A stretch of 64,000 nucleotides of DNA, taken from Didymella arachidicola (lineage: Eukaryota > Ascomycota > Dothideomycetes > Pleosporales > Didymellaceae). Under the pieces are notes generated by a model, which was given only the letters and a program-made list of their open reading frames with translations, was not told the DNA's origin and ran no database searches. Shown piece by piece: positions 11,505 to 23,951 of the stretch (its first letter is position 1; every line of letters begins with the position of its first letter). The position numbers were made by a program, and so were the translations under genes. Where the stretch lies: the NCBI GenBank assembly GCA_016630955.3, contig CM049998.1, positions 1,364,001-1,428,000 on the forward strand. Direction: 5' to 3'.

Positions 11505-12738
11505 GCTTCGGGTTTGGTGACAGCATCAGCATCGCAAAGGAGTTATTTATCATGCAATATACCCCATGGTGGCACGGCGTGCTGCCTGCTTTGGTTAGAG
11601 TCGTATCGAAGTATCCATTCTATCTGCGCATAGCTCTTTGTGCTTAGCACGTTTTGGACTGTGATTAAACCTTCTTGACTTTTCTGCTGGCATGTGTCCA
11701 TGACGATAGAGGGTTGCAATGTTGAACCGCGATACTTTAGGATATCAAACACAATGTGATCTTCGCCTTTCTACTAAAGGGCTCTTTGCGTTGTGATGCT
11801 TTCGGTATCTTAGCAAGTGCCGGTAACAACATGCCATGGATCTGGTTGCTACGTGCTGGTTCTGACAACGCACGTTGGTACAGATTTCCAACCAACTCTC
11901 CCTGCTTCCGTTCACCTACCCATGTTAGCGTTTAATGTAACCTGGTGTATTGTTCTGAGACGCGGGCGGCGCGAGCATGTTCAAAGGCCCGCAGAGTAGC
12001 TAAGCTGGCTGGCTTTTCAATGAATATACCGCTTTGTTACGCGTGTCTCCGGACTAGAGGTGTTCTGCCTTGCACCACGAATCAGATTCAGACGGTGAGT
12101 TCAGTGTGCCTTGGAAATCATCCTGCAGTCATCAGTGTGCTACGCCGTGGGAACAGATGGAGGGAAACCCGGAAACCTGTCAGTGAGAGTCAGGCATCCC
12201 ATGGGAACGGGCTTGAAGCCGCTAGCAATAGCGCGAGCTCCCGATTAAAGGGCAGTAACTTGGTCATCATTCCCGCAGATCATCATTCCCGCAGAGCCTA
12301 GGACCGTATCCTGTGAGTCCCCGAAGGGAAAAATAGAAAGCCGCATGTGAGACTGCGGACGTTATGCTCAGCAGGACAGCAGTCTCGTTCACGTCCAGCG
12401 AGTACCTTACAAGCATGAAGGCTTACCAAGTGAGGTGTTATGGTAGCGAGCGGCAGATCAGCACTCGCTAATCAGTACCGAAGCCTTGTTCTGCGGCCGT
12501 AAGACGAGCGAGCGGCTGAACACCAGCCCAGCGCATCTACTTGCGTGCGCAACGGCGTGGAAGGCCTTACACGTGAACAGCGTGATGATTCTAGATAAGA
12601 AGAGCGGTTTTCCGTGCAGAATTTATGAAAGCTGCAATAGCTAAGAAGTCCGCCGAGAAGTTAGCAGTCCTGTCTGCGATACCTTGGTAGACTGTTCGCA
12701 CCATTGAGTCCCGATCATCCACGACATTGAGTCCCAAT
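11505..12738. other. Intergenic, with a possibly structured segment
   Basis: No convincing coding region. The part from about 12150 to 12600 is GC-richer than its surroundings and has several short inverted matches, such as ccgca/tgcgg at 12341-12358, and a direct duplication of atcattcccgcaga at 12265-12295. Parts of it faintly recall group II intron RNA, but no diagnostic domain can be identified, so I do not call an RNA gene. Confidence 0.3.
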
Positions 12739-13358
12739 ATGTCTTCGCAACCCCCCCTCGAGACCCTAAAACCAATCATCCAAACCTACAGCATCCTCGC
12801 AATCACTCTCGCCGCAGGTAAATCCACCCCAACCCCCAGCACCCAACTGCCACGACCGCACAACCTCAGTGTTCAAACGCACATCCACATCCACCTCCAT
12901 TCCACCCTAACCACTCATCACGCCCACCCCACCTAGACCTAACCCTAACAACCCCAGGAACAAACCTCAGCACAACTCTCCTCACCCTCCCCCTACTCCT
13001 CCACTCCCCCTCCACCCTCGCCAAACAATGGAAACTCCTCTACAACAAAGCCATAACCCCCGTTGTGTCCCTAACCCTAACCTCCGCGCTCGGCTTCACC
13101 GCGCTCGCGTACGCCGCGTCGAGCCGCGAGCGGAATCTGTACGGCGCGGCGGCGGTGGCGGGGTGGGGGTTGGCTCCGTATACGCGGGTGCTTATGGGAG
13201 GTGTGAATGCGGAGTTAGCGAGAAGGGCGATGGGGAGGAAAGAGGGGGAGGAGGAGGATACGGTGGTGTTGGTTGAGAGGTGGGGGAGGTATAATTTGGT
13301 AAGGGGTGTTATGTTGTTGGTGGGTGGTGGGTTGGGGATGTGGGGGTGTGTTTCGTGA
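12739..13358 (+). CDS. Small DUF1772-family membrane protein
   Basis: Two exons, 12739-12817 and 12958-13358, joined across a GTAAAT...CCCCAG intron of 140 bp to give 159 residues with several hydrophobic segments. The pattern (four predicted membrane segments, C-terminal RWGRYNLVRGV followed by a glycine-rich helix) fits DUF1772, a family that includes fungal anthrone oxygenases but mostly has unknown function. The ATG at 12739 is chosen; an in-frame TTG upstream is not a fungal start. The intron and exon 2 contain cctaaccctaac motifs resembling telomeric repeats, which here are part of the polypyrimidine tract and a Leu/Thr codon run. The gene converges on RRP12 with 115 bp between stop codons. 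Confidence 0.7.
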
Positions 13359-13473
13359 GGATTTTTTTCGAGGACGGATGGCGGGATGGAGATGGAATGT
13401 AGATCGCTTTTTGAACGCCAGAAATGGTATCTAAGATGCAAGTAGTCCCAACACGACGTGCTTGTGCATGTGG

Positions 13474-16400
13474 TTATCTCCTCCCACCGCCGCGACCACC
13501 CCTGCCGAATCCGCCTCTGCCCCTCGGACTCCGCCCCTTCTCTACCTTTCCGCTGGGACCGCGCTGCTTCTCTGCCCCAAGGCCCTTGCGCTGTGTCTTG
13601 ATTCCACCGCGGCCCATGCCAGATCCGGATTTGGCCTTGCGGACGTCTTGTGCGTCGAGGCCGTCGTCCTCCATATCCATGTCGTCGTCGTCTTTGGTGC
13701 GCTTGTTGCTGAACTTGAGCTTGTTGCGCTGACCGCGTTGGGCGGCGTCGCGGCCACGGATCGCGTCGACGTAGGCGTTGATACCGGCTTCGAGGCCAAT
13801 GTTGTCTTCGTCGAGATCCATTTCGATGTCGTTGCTCTTGCTGGACTTCTTGAACTTGATGCCGCCTTCGTCGTCTGAGTCGCCAAGGACAAGTTTGCCG
13901 TCTTCGTTGGTGCGAGCCGCAGTTCTCTTCGTGGGCTGTTGGCGTTGGCGGAGGGGTTTGGTGGAGGAGATGTTACCAAGTGCCTTCTTGGACAGAAGAT
14001 CGAGAGGCTCATCTTCATCTTCAACGATGTACGTTTGGCCAGTCTTAGCCTTGCCGGTGCGCTGCTTGCTCTGGCTCTTGACGAACTCGTCTTCTGAGTC
14101 GCCCGCTTCGCTCTCTTCGCTGTCGCTGCCGTAGACAGCCTGGTCGTATTCGCTCTCGAATTTGCCCTTAGGCTTCTCGGCAGGGGCCTCGCCATCCTCC
14201 TCAGCCTGTTGCTTCTTCTTCTTGCGCTGCTCACGGGTCTTGCGGATGTTGACAACGAGCTTGCGGTCCTCGGGCGGACAAGCACGCTCAATCTCCTCAG
14301 CACCGAACTTGCGGACTAGACGCTCGACGATGTGCTTGACCTTTGCCTTGAAGTGAGCTTTGTGCTCGTGACTCCAGACCATGAGGTTCTTGAGAAGACT
14401 CTGCAGACGCGGGCGAACGAGTGAGTCGGGGAGTGTGAGGACCTCGACCTTAACGAAGCCAAGTACACTCTGAACAATCTCTCTGTTGGGGTTCTGCAGG
14501 AAGATGTCCATCAGCTCCAGCAAGTTCGTGATTGTCTCATCCGATATTCTCGAGTGAAACTGGTACAGAATACGCGTAACAGCAGTGACAGATGCGGAGA
14601 TCATGTGGGGGGTTGTAGCGGCCAGACCGGCTGAAACCATTGTGAAGTATTCTTCAAGAGACGCCTCGACGGTGGGCGCATCCTCTGGCATGCCGGGCAC
14701 CTTGGTCTGTACGACCTGGCCACCTTCAGCCATCTTCTCGCCCATAGCGACAAGCAGACTGTACGCAGCCTCACGCGCCTTCTCGTTGGTTTCCTTCGCC
14801 GAGATGACAACCTCGGAGAGCACCGAAGGGATGAAGTGAAGATCGCTCTGAGGCAGGAACTCGATGACCTGCGACATGGCCAGCAATCGGTCACGGCGCG
14901 CAGGTCCAGTGACCTTCTCGGATGCTTGAAGAAGCAGCTGCTGCAGCTCACCATTCCGAGCTTGCAGTGCCGACTTGCCAATCTCTGATTCTGAAAGACG
15001 GGGAATGAGCTTGTAAGCCTTCTTCTGCAACTGTGGGTCGTCGTCCTTGTTGATCATGATCTCAGCCATGCGGAACAGCGATCCGTAGCTGTCTCGGGGA
15101 AGGTAGAGAGCGATTGTGATGATGAGGTCCATAAGCGTGTGGCTCATTGGGGGCATCTTGTTCGCACCCTTTCCTTGCTTTTGCTTGTCGGCTTGTGTTT
15201 GGGGTCCAGCTTCCGGGAGAGCCTGCTCGAGATTCGTAGCGACGCGTTCGAAAGTCTCGATCAGCTCCTTCTCAGGAATGACGCTGAGGAAAGCATTGAT
15301 AGCTCGCAGGATTGTGCCACGGTACTGCGGCAACGTCTGGCTGTACACGTTGAACAAGACCGCGAGCATGTTGCTAGCGAAGCTTGCCAGGTGCTCCAGG
15401 TTCTTCTGCGCGTCAGCCTTTGAGACGCGAAGCTGCTTGACAAGGTCGTCATCGCCATCAAGCTCGGTCACTGTCTTGTTGCTGTCAACAAGGTTTTGCA
15501 GAGCCTTGCACACGTCGGTACGCAGATCGGCCTGGCTGTACAGCAGGTTTGCGAGCATCTCGCAGAACGACTGGTCGAAAGACTCAGTCAAATCCAGCGG
15601 TAAATCGCAGTATCCGGGGAGAGTGGACCAAATCTGTTGCACAACGGTCTCGAAGACCTTAATCTCCATAGTCTTCTCCCTTTGCCCGTGGTCGATAACC
15701 CTCTGGAAGAGCTGCTCACTCAGCGGCACCATGACGCTGCGGAAATGGGCCAACTTAGTGTTGTGTACGGCGTCGCGGAGAAGAGGCAGCATCCAGACTC
15801 GTCCGGTCTGACCGGGTGGTGGGCGCGGGAGGTTCAAGGGGAGGACCTCAAGCACGGCGTCGGGGCCCATCGAGGCAATCGCCCTCGAGATGACGGCATC
15901 CGCCTCTTTCTTTCCAGCAAAGCTCTCGTTACTCCTCAGATCGCCAACAACCCTCAACACCGGCCTCATGATAGGCTCTGACCGCCATCTCAACGTCTCG
16001 AACATAGCGGACAGCATGCTGAAGACTTCCATCCACGCAGCCTGAAATTTGACGCTCAACAGATTCTGCGCAATCTTTGCAACCTTCTCCAACGTCTTCT
16101 CATCGTAAACCGAGGGCTCGAGGATAACGCCATCGGGGATGAGGTTGACCAGGAAGGAAATCAAGCACTCCGACGCAGACACGCGGATGTTGTGCGAAGA
16201 CGAGACCAAGAACTCCGAGACCATGGTGAACAGTTCTGGGAGCTTGGCGAATGTGTCCTCGGGCTCGATCTGGGCGGCGACTTCGTACCCGCGCGAGATG
16301 ACAGCGATCCAGGGCGGGAGGAGCTGCGAATCGTTCTTCGAGGGCTGCAGTTCGGAAATGACCTCCAAAAGGCGCGGGAGCTTTGCAGACGCGACCTCGT

Positions 16401-17283
16401 CAGCGGCCATGCCTGCAAAAATGACCTCGAAGATTTCGAAAGCGGCCATGGTCAGGAACTCGTTGGTCGACCTGGAGATGTTCAGCAACAGCTCGCACAG
16501 CACGTCCATCTTGCGACTCGGCCAGCCGCCCGACGCGGTAGCGATGGTCTTGATGAGCTGCAAGGCGTGGATGAGGTCTGGGTCCTTGCTCTCGGCGTTC
16601 TTCCCGGCCCTGCCCTTCTTCATCTTCGCAGCCAGCGCCGCAATGTCATTGAGCACCTTCAGCGCAGTCTCAGCGCACATGTCTGCCGCCGGGTGGTCCA
16701 GCGACGGGCTGGGTGGCGGATTGGCGAGCACCTTGGCCAGCGCCTCCTGTGCCCTCTTCCTGACCTTCGGGCGGTGGTCGACGGAGATCTGCAGCAGTCC
16801 CGCGACGGCTCTGCGCGGGCTGATTTGCGTCTGCGGCAGCTCCCAGGCGTGGGCGTCCTGCACGACGAGCAGCGACTCGAGACATCCTATCGACGATCGC
16901 AGGAACGGCGCGTCGGCGTCCGGGTGTGTGAGGGCGGGCGCAAGACTCGTGATGATCTCGGTGAACTTGGAGCGCAGCAGCGGGGCGGGGACGTCGGGGG
17001 TGACGAGATCGAGCAGGTACACGACGGCGGTCGCGGTTTCCTTGTGTGCGAGGCCCTGGTCGGTGATCTGGCGGCCCAGCAGCGACAGCAGGGCGGCGAA
17101 GTACGCGGTCGGCGTGAACTCTGAGTTTTGCTGGCGGAGCGTGTCTTCGATGGCCGAGAGGACCACTTGGGACTGCAGCAGTCAGCATGGCATGGCGGGT
17201 CACGTGAGCGGCGGACGCACCTGCTGCACGCTCTGCAGCTTCGGACTCGTCCGGATCTTGGTCAATCTCTCCTCGAGCGACAT
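13474..17283 (-). CDS. RRP12: Ribosomal RNA processing protein Rrp12
   Basis: A HEAT-repeat karyopherin-like protein needed for export and maturation of pre-40S and pre-60S particles. Exon 1 (17283-17221) encodes 21 residues starting MSLEERLTKIRTSPKLQSVQ; the 48-bp intron 17173-17220 (GTGCGT...CTGCAG) joins in phase to exon 2 (17172-13474), giving 1253 residues. The body is a helical repeat array containing the NUC173 region in its first half. The C-terminal about 300 residues are charged, with KKKKQQ-type basic patches, acidic Ser/Glu/Asp tracts and a final RGG-like tail (RGRGGFGRGGRGGGRR), as in fungal Rrp12. A long antisense open frame opposite the N-terminal part is a codon-bias shadow. 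The DOCK gene upstream is codirectional. Confidence 0.93.
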
Positions 17284-17725
17284 GTTGGCGGCTGTCGTTG
17301 CAGAGAGGCGTGCGAGCTGCACCGAGCAAAATTATGGCGGAGGCGGTCGAAATTTCCAATCGATAACGGTGGGTCCTTCCGCAGTTGGTTGCGCTCTGCG
17401 CTCCGCCCTGATTGGCTGCAGCAACCACCGTCACCACAACCGTCGTCAACACGACCAACCACCAGACAAAACACCATCAAAGTAGAGAAATGCCTCCAAA
17501 CCCAACAACAGCATATGTTCTGCGAGCCACAGCATCTACAAAAGCCTTCTACCAGGCCAACGACTAGGGTATAGACAAGGAAACAGCAACTACTATACAA
17601 AAGGCCCTCCCACCCAGATCAGCGCACATATATTACAAGACGTTCTTCCAAATACCCAAGATCCCAAGACCCTCCCATCTAAAACGAAACTTAAAAAGCG
17701 AGTACTAAGATGTGTAGCAACGTGC
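17284..17725. promoter_or_regulatory. RRP12 promoter and DOCK gene 3' region
   Basis: A 442-bp gap between two minus-strand genes. The 100-200 bp upstream of the RRP12 ATG contain A/T-rich patches (gcaaaattatgg, gaaatttcc) that might be ribosome-biogenesis promoter elements, though not exact matches. The sequence accaggccaacgactag / accacca-type tracts near 17450-17560 look simple rather than coding. Confidence 0.35.
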
Positions 17726-20700
17726 CTACTCCTCGACAAGCACGTCGTCCCTCCTTCCTCGTCCAGCAACGCTGGTCTTACTGCTCTTTTTGCTGATGCT
17801 CATGAAGCTGAGCCTCTTCTTCACGCTGCCCTTACGCGTGGTCCCGTCGCTGCTCTTCTCGCTCTTGCTTGTGTCCGGGCGCGACTTCTGGCTGGCCGCT
17901 CGGCTCATGCTGCTTCCGAGCTCATTGCTCGCAAAGTCGGGCAGTGCCTCGAGTGGGGACGTGGGTCGCAAGAACGAGAGACTGAGGCGTGAACGACCCG
18001 TGTCCTTGCTGCGACTGCGACTGTGTGTGGACGCTGTTGTTGATTCCGCATCATCTGCTCGCTGGGGTAGCGCCGTGATGTCGTTTCTGTTCTCCTTGTC
18101 CGACTGCGATTCGCCAGTAATGACACCTTTAGTCAGGAATCCAAGACTCATGCGTTTCTTGTCCTGACGAGCGGGGCGACCGTCGGGTGTGGGCGATGTG
18201 ACTCTGTTGCCATTGGCCTGGGCCTGGGGGTCGTCCGGAGTCGGGCTTGCCACCTGCGATCGAGAGGTTGCCACTGCAAGCCAGGACCCCGTCGGGGACC
18301 GGGTCCGGGGCTGAGGTGCGTAAGGCGGGGCAAGGATGGCTAACTCCCGATGGAATGATGATTCAAAACCTGTGTGAATGTTTAGTCGCGGCTGTTTTAA
18401 ACAATTGGTAAGACTTACGCTGCGAAAGATCCGTCTTGGTGGCTTGCTGAGCAGGCCTAGTGTACATGGCCAAGCAACGTCGAATCGCCAAAGCATAGTC
18501 AATCAGACTGACCCGCAACGCGTTCTCGAGCGGGTTCGGGGGATCAATTCGTCGTTCTTCTTCTTCGTCATCTTCTTCCATCGAGCGTCGCGAATTTGGC
18601 AGCAAGTCGTGATAGTTGGCCACACAGCCTTCGATGTTTGTATCGACGGCATACATAAGCTCCTGAGTAAGCGCGTTGAACGCTGTGTCGTCTCCATCAG
18701 TGATCCTCTTCTCCAACGCAGCAATCTCGGTAGTCTTGCGTGAAGTTCGCTCGATCGCTGACTGTAAAGGAGTAAGAGTGATGGTGCCCACAGACACGAT
18801 CTCGCTGCGTCGCAAGATAGTTGGAAACGCCTCAGCTGTGGTGTACAGCGTCTTCTCCACGGTGTTATCGTTAGTTGTAGCGCGAGACGCGGATCGTCGG
18901 GACGCTGACGTGAAATGAGTCGGTCGTGACAGCAGATGGTAGTCTCGAACCGACTGCGAAACCTTGGCGCGTTGGTAGATTGGATGACTGAGGTCTTTCT
19001 GCGGGCTGACAGGGTAGATCTGCAGGTACTGGCCCTCTACGTCTTGCTCCACACCAGGGTTGAGAATCTGCGCTGCGGGGTGTTGCTGTTGCATTCGATC
19101 AGTAAATGATGCTAAGCGGTCAGTGGCAGAGCCTTCGAAAATGAACTGCTTGTCACGCAGTCCAACTGGGAACCCCAAGCCCTTGTACACGACGCGGAAG
19201 TATCGCGGGTTATGCTGTTGACCCTTGGCGATGCTTTCGTGAATCTTCGCGATAGCATGCTGCGTCCTGGCGAGCTTGACGAAGTCAAAAACGTTATGCT
19301 CGTATTGCAGAGCCAGCTCTGCGTAAGAGCCGAGCGCATTGCTCCATGACTGCCCAGTCTCGAAGTGCTCGATCATCTGGAAGTACAGCTGTTCCTTGCG
19401 TTCAAAAGAGGATTGAGGGGGCATGCTGGGCTCAGTCAACGGGTCGACAGTGACATTCGGGTCCCACTCGTAAAGCTCAGCGTGTAGGCGCAGCGCAAGA
19501 CCCGCCTCAGTATGGTTGTTAGCCTCCACCTGCAGATCGACCAACTGGTGAACGTAACGGATGTACATGTCCTCCTTTTGCATATCCTTGAGGAACTCCA
19601 TGAGATGCAGTGTGTCCATGATATGAAATATTTCGCCTGCAGCTTCGGTGCTGTGCACCGCGACAAGAAGATCCAACAGATCGTCAATGGTGGCGACGAG
19701 GCCTTTCAAAGCGGCGAGAAGTGGCTCCTCAGGATCTTGGGCAAGAGGTTCAAACAACTCAACAAGCTCCCGAATGAAGTGCTTTTGGAGAATTGACTCT
19801 GTAAGATGCTTCGTCTTGAAAAGATGGTCAAGGCAGTCAATCATCTCAGCCTGAATGAGTGACAGATCCTCGCTGAGTGTCCACTCGCTGACGATCATAG
19901 TCTGCAGAACCTCAATTGCGACACTGCGCAGTCCTTCGTGAACACTGAGACACAGCTCCACGATCGGCGCAACCAAGCCAGGCACGTATTGCACTTGGAA
20001 CCCTCCCATCTTCTCGAGACCGTACTGACTCTGTTCTTCAACACTAGCTTCCCAGCCGATGGCTTCCCAACTGCGTTGCAGCAGCTCGGCACCGTGCTCA
20101 CGCACATCACCGGCAATCTTCCATGCAGCTCGTCGCTTCTGCTCTGGGAAAGTCTCCAAAGCAAGCGCATCACTGCCGACGAGCTTTAGAAGCGCGTCAA
20201 AGAAAGCCCGCCAGAGTTCGGTATTGAATAGGTCGGCCTCGTCCGGAAGAGGAAGGAACGATTCAGTCAAGATACCGAACACCTTTGTAAGAGCACGCAT
20301 CGTGGCTTTGTGATGGTAAATGTGGACGCTGAGCCAAGAGCTGGGAAACGCCTCGCAATCGAGAATGGAGATGTAGACCTGTAGGACCTGGAATAGAAGC
20401 TCGGCGGTATCTTCTTTCTGCGAGTCGAGGTGAATCATGGCTGGGAGAGTCGACATGGCGGCAAGTATTGCAGAGATTTCAACAAGAGCTTCATCGAAAG
20501 TTGCTTCTGTTGTAGTTGGCTTGGTCTGGAAAGGATAGGTCGTAGGAAATAGCAGCGACAGGCTTTTCTTGGCCGGTCGAGGGGTCGACTGGATTGCTCG
20601 ATATGAGTGCACAAGCTTTGGCAAGTAGTCGCACGCCTCTTGGCCCAGCTCTTCAACTTGTGAGGCAACCACAGAGCAACACAAGCGCACTTGGTCCTTC

Positions 20701-23700
20701 CACTGATCTGTAACGTTGTCGGCATGGCCCCAATATGGGGCAAGCCAAGTCACGGTCTTCTTCAGCAAAACGTCGAGGGTATCGGGCGATCTGAAGATGC
20801 GTAGACCAGAGATATGATGTATCAGAAGAATCTTATACAGCACGAGCTTGCCCTGCACGTTAGCGCAGGCATCAATAAAGTCTTCGGCGAGCTTGAAGAT
20901 CTCTATAGATGACATGCATCCCTCTAATTCCGGAAGCCACGAGTGGAAGTTCTGTACAAGTAGCGTCTTGGTACCAATGAGTACAGGAGAAGGGTTCTTC
21001 ATTAGCCGCTCAAGGGACTTGAACAGGGTTCTCAGCTCTTTGTGGAACTGTGTACGGTCTTTGATGCCGATGCTCTCTTCCTTGATCTTCTGCTTTTCTC
21101 TCGCATTGACCAGAAATTTCGTGACCAAATTTCCGACCTTGAAAGTTGCTCGGAGGCGGCGAGAACTTTCTGACTCAGCAGGCTTGGCAAGCAAACGCTC
21201 GAAGCTCTGCGTCAAGCATGAAGTTACAAGCGAATGGAATACTTTGGTTTTGGCGTATTGGTCGACAAGCGGCTCAAGATTGAAGCGGCGGTCATGAACA
21301 ATTCCCAAAACGATCACTATAGCGTTGAAGACTAGATCCTCGTACTCATCACTACCGGCATAATGGTTTTGAATAGCGAAGAGGGCATCGAACACCTCTT
21401 TGAGTAGCTTGACGATCTCGATCTCTGGCACGAAGTTGAAGCGGCGCAGCAGGCCCACAAGTTCACCTGGAGGTTGGTCGTGCCATTTGATAAGTCCGAG
21501 AACAGTAGGATCCTGGGAATACTTGGTACTGCACAAGAAAGTCTTGACGTGTACAGCCGCCATGGGGCCGCCCATAACTGTCTCATCTTTCCGTTTCGCG
21601 CTCCATGGCAGTCCGAGATATGCGCCTTTGCCAGCAATCATACCTGAGGTGTACTCGTCGTAGCGGTAGAGAGATAAGGCATGGTCGCCGTCCCGGACGA
21701 AGGCATCCTGACTCCAAAGTGGCATCCAGCACAATGCAAATGGAAAGCCGGGTGCGTCTGCCACGCTCATGATCAGATGGGATCCGGGAACATCCTGTGG
21801 GTCGATGGCAAGGCGTACGGTAGCGTTCCAGCCTTCTCCTCGTTCTACCGCTGTTGTGCGCCATGCGGTATGCCCTGCACTGTTAGTGGAAGGGTATATG
21901 CAGCCCTCAATCCTTTCTCCTGAGCTTTTGCGAACCTCAATGGTCAATTGCAGGCTGTCCATGAGGGACGACTGGACGAGAGGCACCGTTCCGGTCTTGG
22001 GATGAGCTAAAAAGGCGTTCTTGGGTAGGAAAGGCTCCGCTAATGTTACGTAGATGTCACTGCGCGGTTTGGTGGGAGCGCCCGAGAAGCCAATTTTCCG
22101 GGTCTGCTTGATGTTGTGGAGCATCGTGGGCGTCTTTTCGATCAAACCTTCGGCATCTGGATGAACAAAGGCTTTTAAGTGGACAGTAAGGCTACTAATA
22201 TCGGCATTCCTCCTGTACTTTCCGGTTGGACTGGGGTAGAGTTCGGTCAGGATATCGTCCCATCCCGAATCCTCCTCCGACTTCTCGTCGGATGGGCCAA
22301 TGAATGACCACAGTGTAACAGTCTGGTCCGCCTCCGCGACACTCTTCAAGACCTGGTTGACGCGGAGTACGCCCACTGCTACGGCTCTTTTCAGAGTCTT
22401 CTGATCTCTCGAGGGTGTCCTGTCCTTCGTAGCAGCTGATGCAGGACGAGCTTCAGAGTTTTGTGATCTTTGCGAGCCGTCGTTGATCTGGCGGCTGTCT
22501 GAGGAGTCAGACATCGAGGTGACGGTGGCGAGCGGGTCCATCTTGGACCTTGAAGTGGATGAATCTTTCCTTCTTGATCCAAACATGGCGCTCCGTCTCC
22601 CACCCTTGATACTACCGTGTTGTGAAGGCTGCACCCCTCCTGCAGCTGAAGTAGTGTTGTCTTTCGAGGTACCAGGCTTCTCCTGGATCGTTGTGCGGAT
22701 TGGCTCGTTGATCATTAGTCTGAAGACAAGATGTATGCTGGAGCCAGAGCCGGCACCTTCGCCAATGTCGATGGAGCTTAGGCCCACGATGAGGGCGCGC
22801 AGTTTGTCGCCAGCCAATGAGATGGACGATCCGTCTTTTGCCGTCAGGTCGAAAGAGTACGCTTCTGAGAGCGGTTGTGGCGGCATCCCCGGCGTCTTCA
22901 AGCAGAGGTACATGCTCACTTGTGCAGCACCAGGAACAACGTCGCCTGTCACACGCCTCAAGCTAACAAAAAGATGGTGTAGATTGTGCTCGTCTGGCTG
23001 GGGTACGGGACGGCTCTCCAGCAAGCTCATCATTGACTGCAGCCTCGTAATCTCGATTGCTGAATCGTCGCCAGTCAAGATGCGCCCGCGCTGTGAGGGG
23101 CTGCGCACAATGACATCGCCGCACAGGAGTTTGTTGCCTGCCACGAGGTTCCAGACGGTGGCTTCGCGCACCTTGTCCAACTCTTTCGCTGTCAGGACTT
23201 TGTGTAGCAGCTGGCGGCGCGCTGTGTCAAGGCGATTGACCAGCGAGGACATGTTGTCCAGCAGAGTGTATTTGCGCGCCAGCAGGAGCTCGTGGACCTT
23301 TGTCGAATGCCATTCGCGCAGGCAAGAGGCGACCTCGTCCACGAGAGGTTCTTGCGACGATGTGGGCGTCTCGTCTCCAATTTTCAGCATGGGTACGGGC
23401 GCAGGTGGGCGTGGTGCGGAGGGATCTGAGACGGGCGACAATGGCAGCATGAGCTGCTGGAGTCGGTCTTCTCGAGACGTCCATTGCGAGCCATGGCTGG
23501 CGGTGCGCTTCTTGCTGGACTTGCGGCGTGATAGGGGGCGGTGCGCGGACGGGGCTTGCGCGGCAGCCATGTCTCCGGAGGCTGCGCGCGTGCTCTCGGT
23601 CGGGGTGAGGACGCCGTTGGTGTGTTCTCCCTGCGCCGATGCACTGCGCGCGTCCGGGCCAGCGGCGCTCTTTCCCTCGCCCAGGACCTCGCGCACCTCG

Positions 23701-23951
23701 ACACATATGCGGGGGAAGATGCCAGAAAACACGCGTGCCTCGAGCGTCTGGCCCTTGACGCTCGTCAGGCCGGCCAGCAGCGACGGCGGCGCGACCAGGT
23801 AGCCACGGAACCAGGCGCCGTCATGGCCGCCCTGCTCGATGATGTACAGCTCGTCGCCAATCTCGAGCGGCAGGTCGGCGGGCGACGAGGGCTGGAATGG
23901 GTGGGTGCATATCGCGAATGCAATCCGCGGCAGCGGTCTCCAGCTCGGCAT
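17726..23951 (-). CDS. DCK1: DOCK-family guanine nucleotide exchange factor
   Basis: A Dock180-like GEF for Rac/Cdc42-type GTPases, related to yeast Dck1, which acts with an ELMO partner (Lmo1) in cell-wall and oxidative stress signalling and mitophagy. Exons are 23951-18419 and 18369-17726; the 49-bp intron has GTAAGT...CACAG ends and the join gives 2058 residues. The N terminus is an SH3-like domain (LEIGDELYIIEQ, GAWFRGYL). A basic/Ser-rich linker precedes the C2-like DHR1 domain (about residues 630-790, DIYVTLAEPFLP then CWMPLWSQDAFVRDGDHALSLY). A helical scaffold follows, then the catalytic DHR2 near residues 1400-1800 (EAGLALRLHAELYEWD, GLGFPVGLRDKQFIFEG). The C terminus is disordered and Ser/Arg-rich. 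The ATG at 23951 precedes the SH3 directly. Confidence 0.92.

Noticed and set aside
12301..12600. Group II intron or RNase P/MRP RNA
   Set aside because: Short phrases look similar to parts of these RNAs, but no domain V hairpin or conserved P4 core could be assembled.
12906..13083. cctaaccctaac motifs resembling telomere repeats
   Set aside because: Only two or three units at each site, located in the intron's pyrimidine tract and in a Leu/Thr codon run of the DUF1772 gene; no array.
13542..14303. 253-codon frame overlapping the RRP12 C terminus
   Set aside because: Ser/Arg/Thr-rich translation produced by reading acidic/basic Rrp12 codons in another frame.
16139..17485. 448-codon open frame antisense to RRP12
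   Set aside because: Lies opposite conserved Rrp12 coding sequence and has no recognisable motif; a codon-bias shadow.
22483..23802. 439-codon open frame antisense to the DOCK gene
   Set aside because: Covers the low-complexity linker of the DOCK protein on the other strand; no domain.
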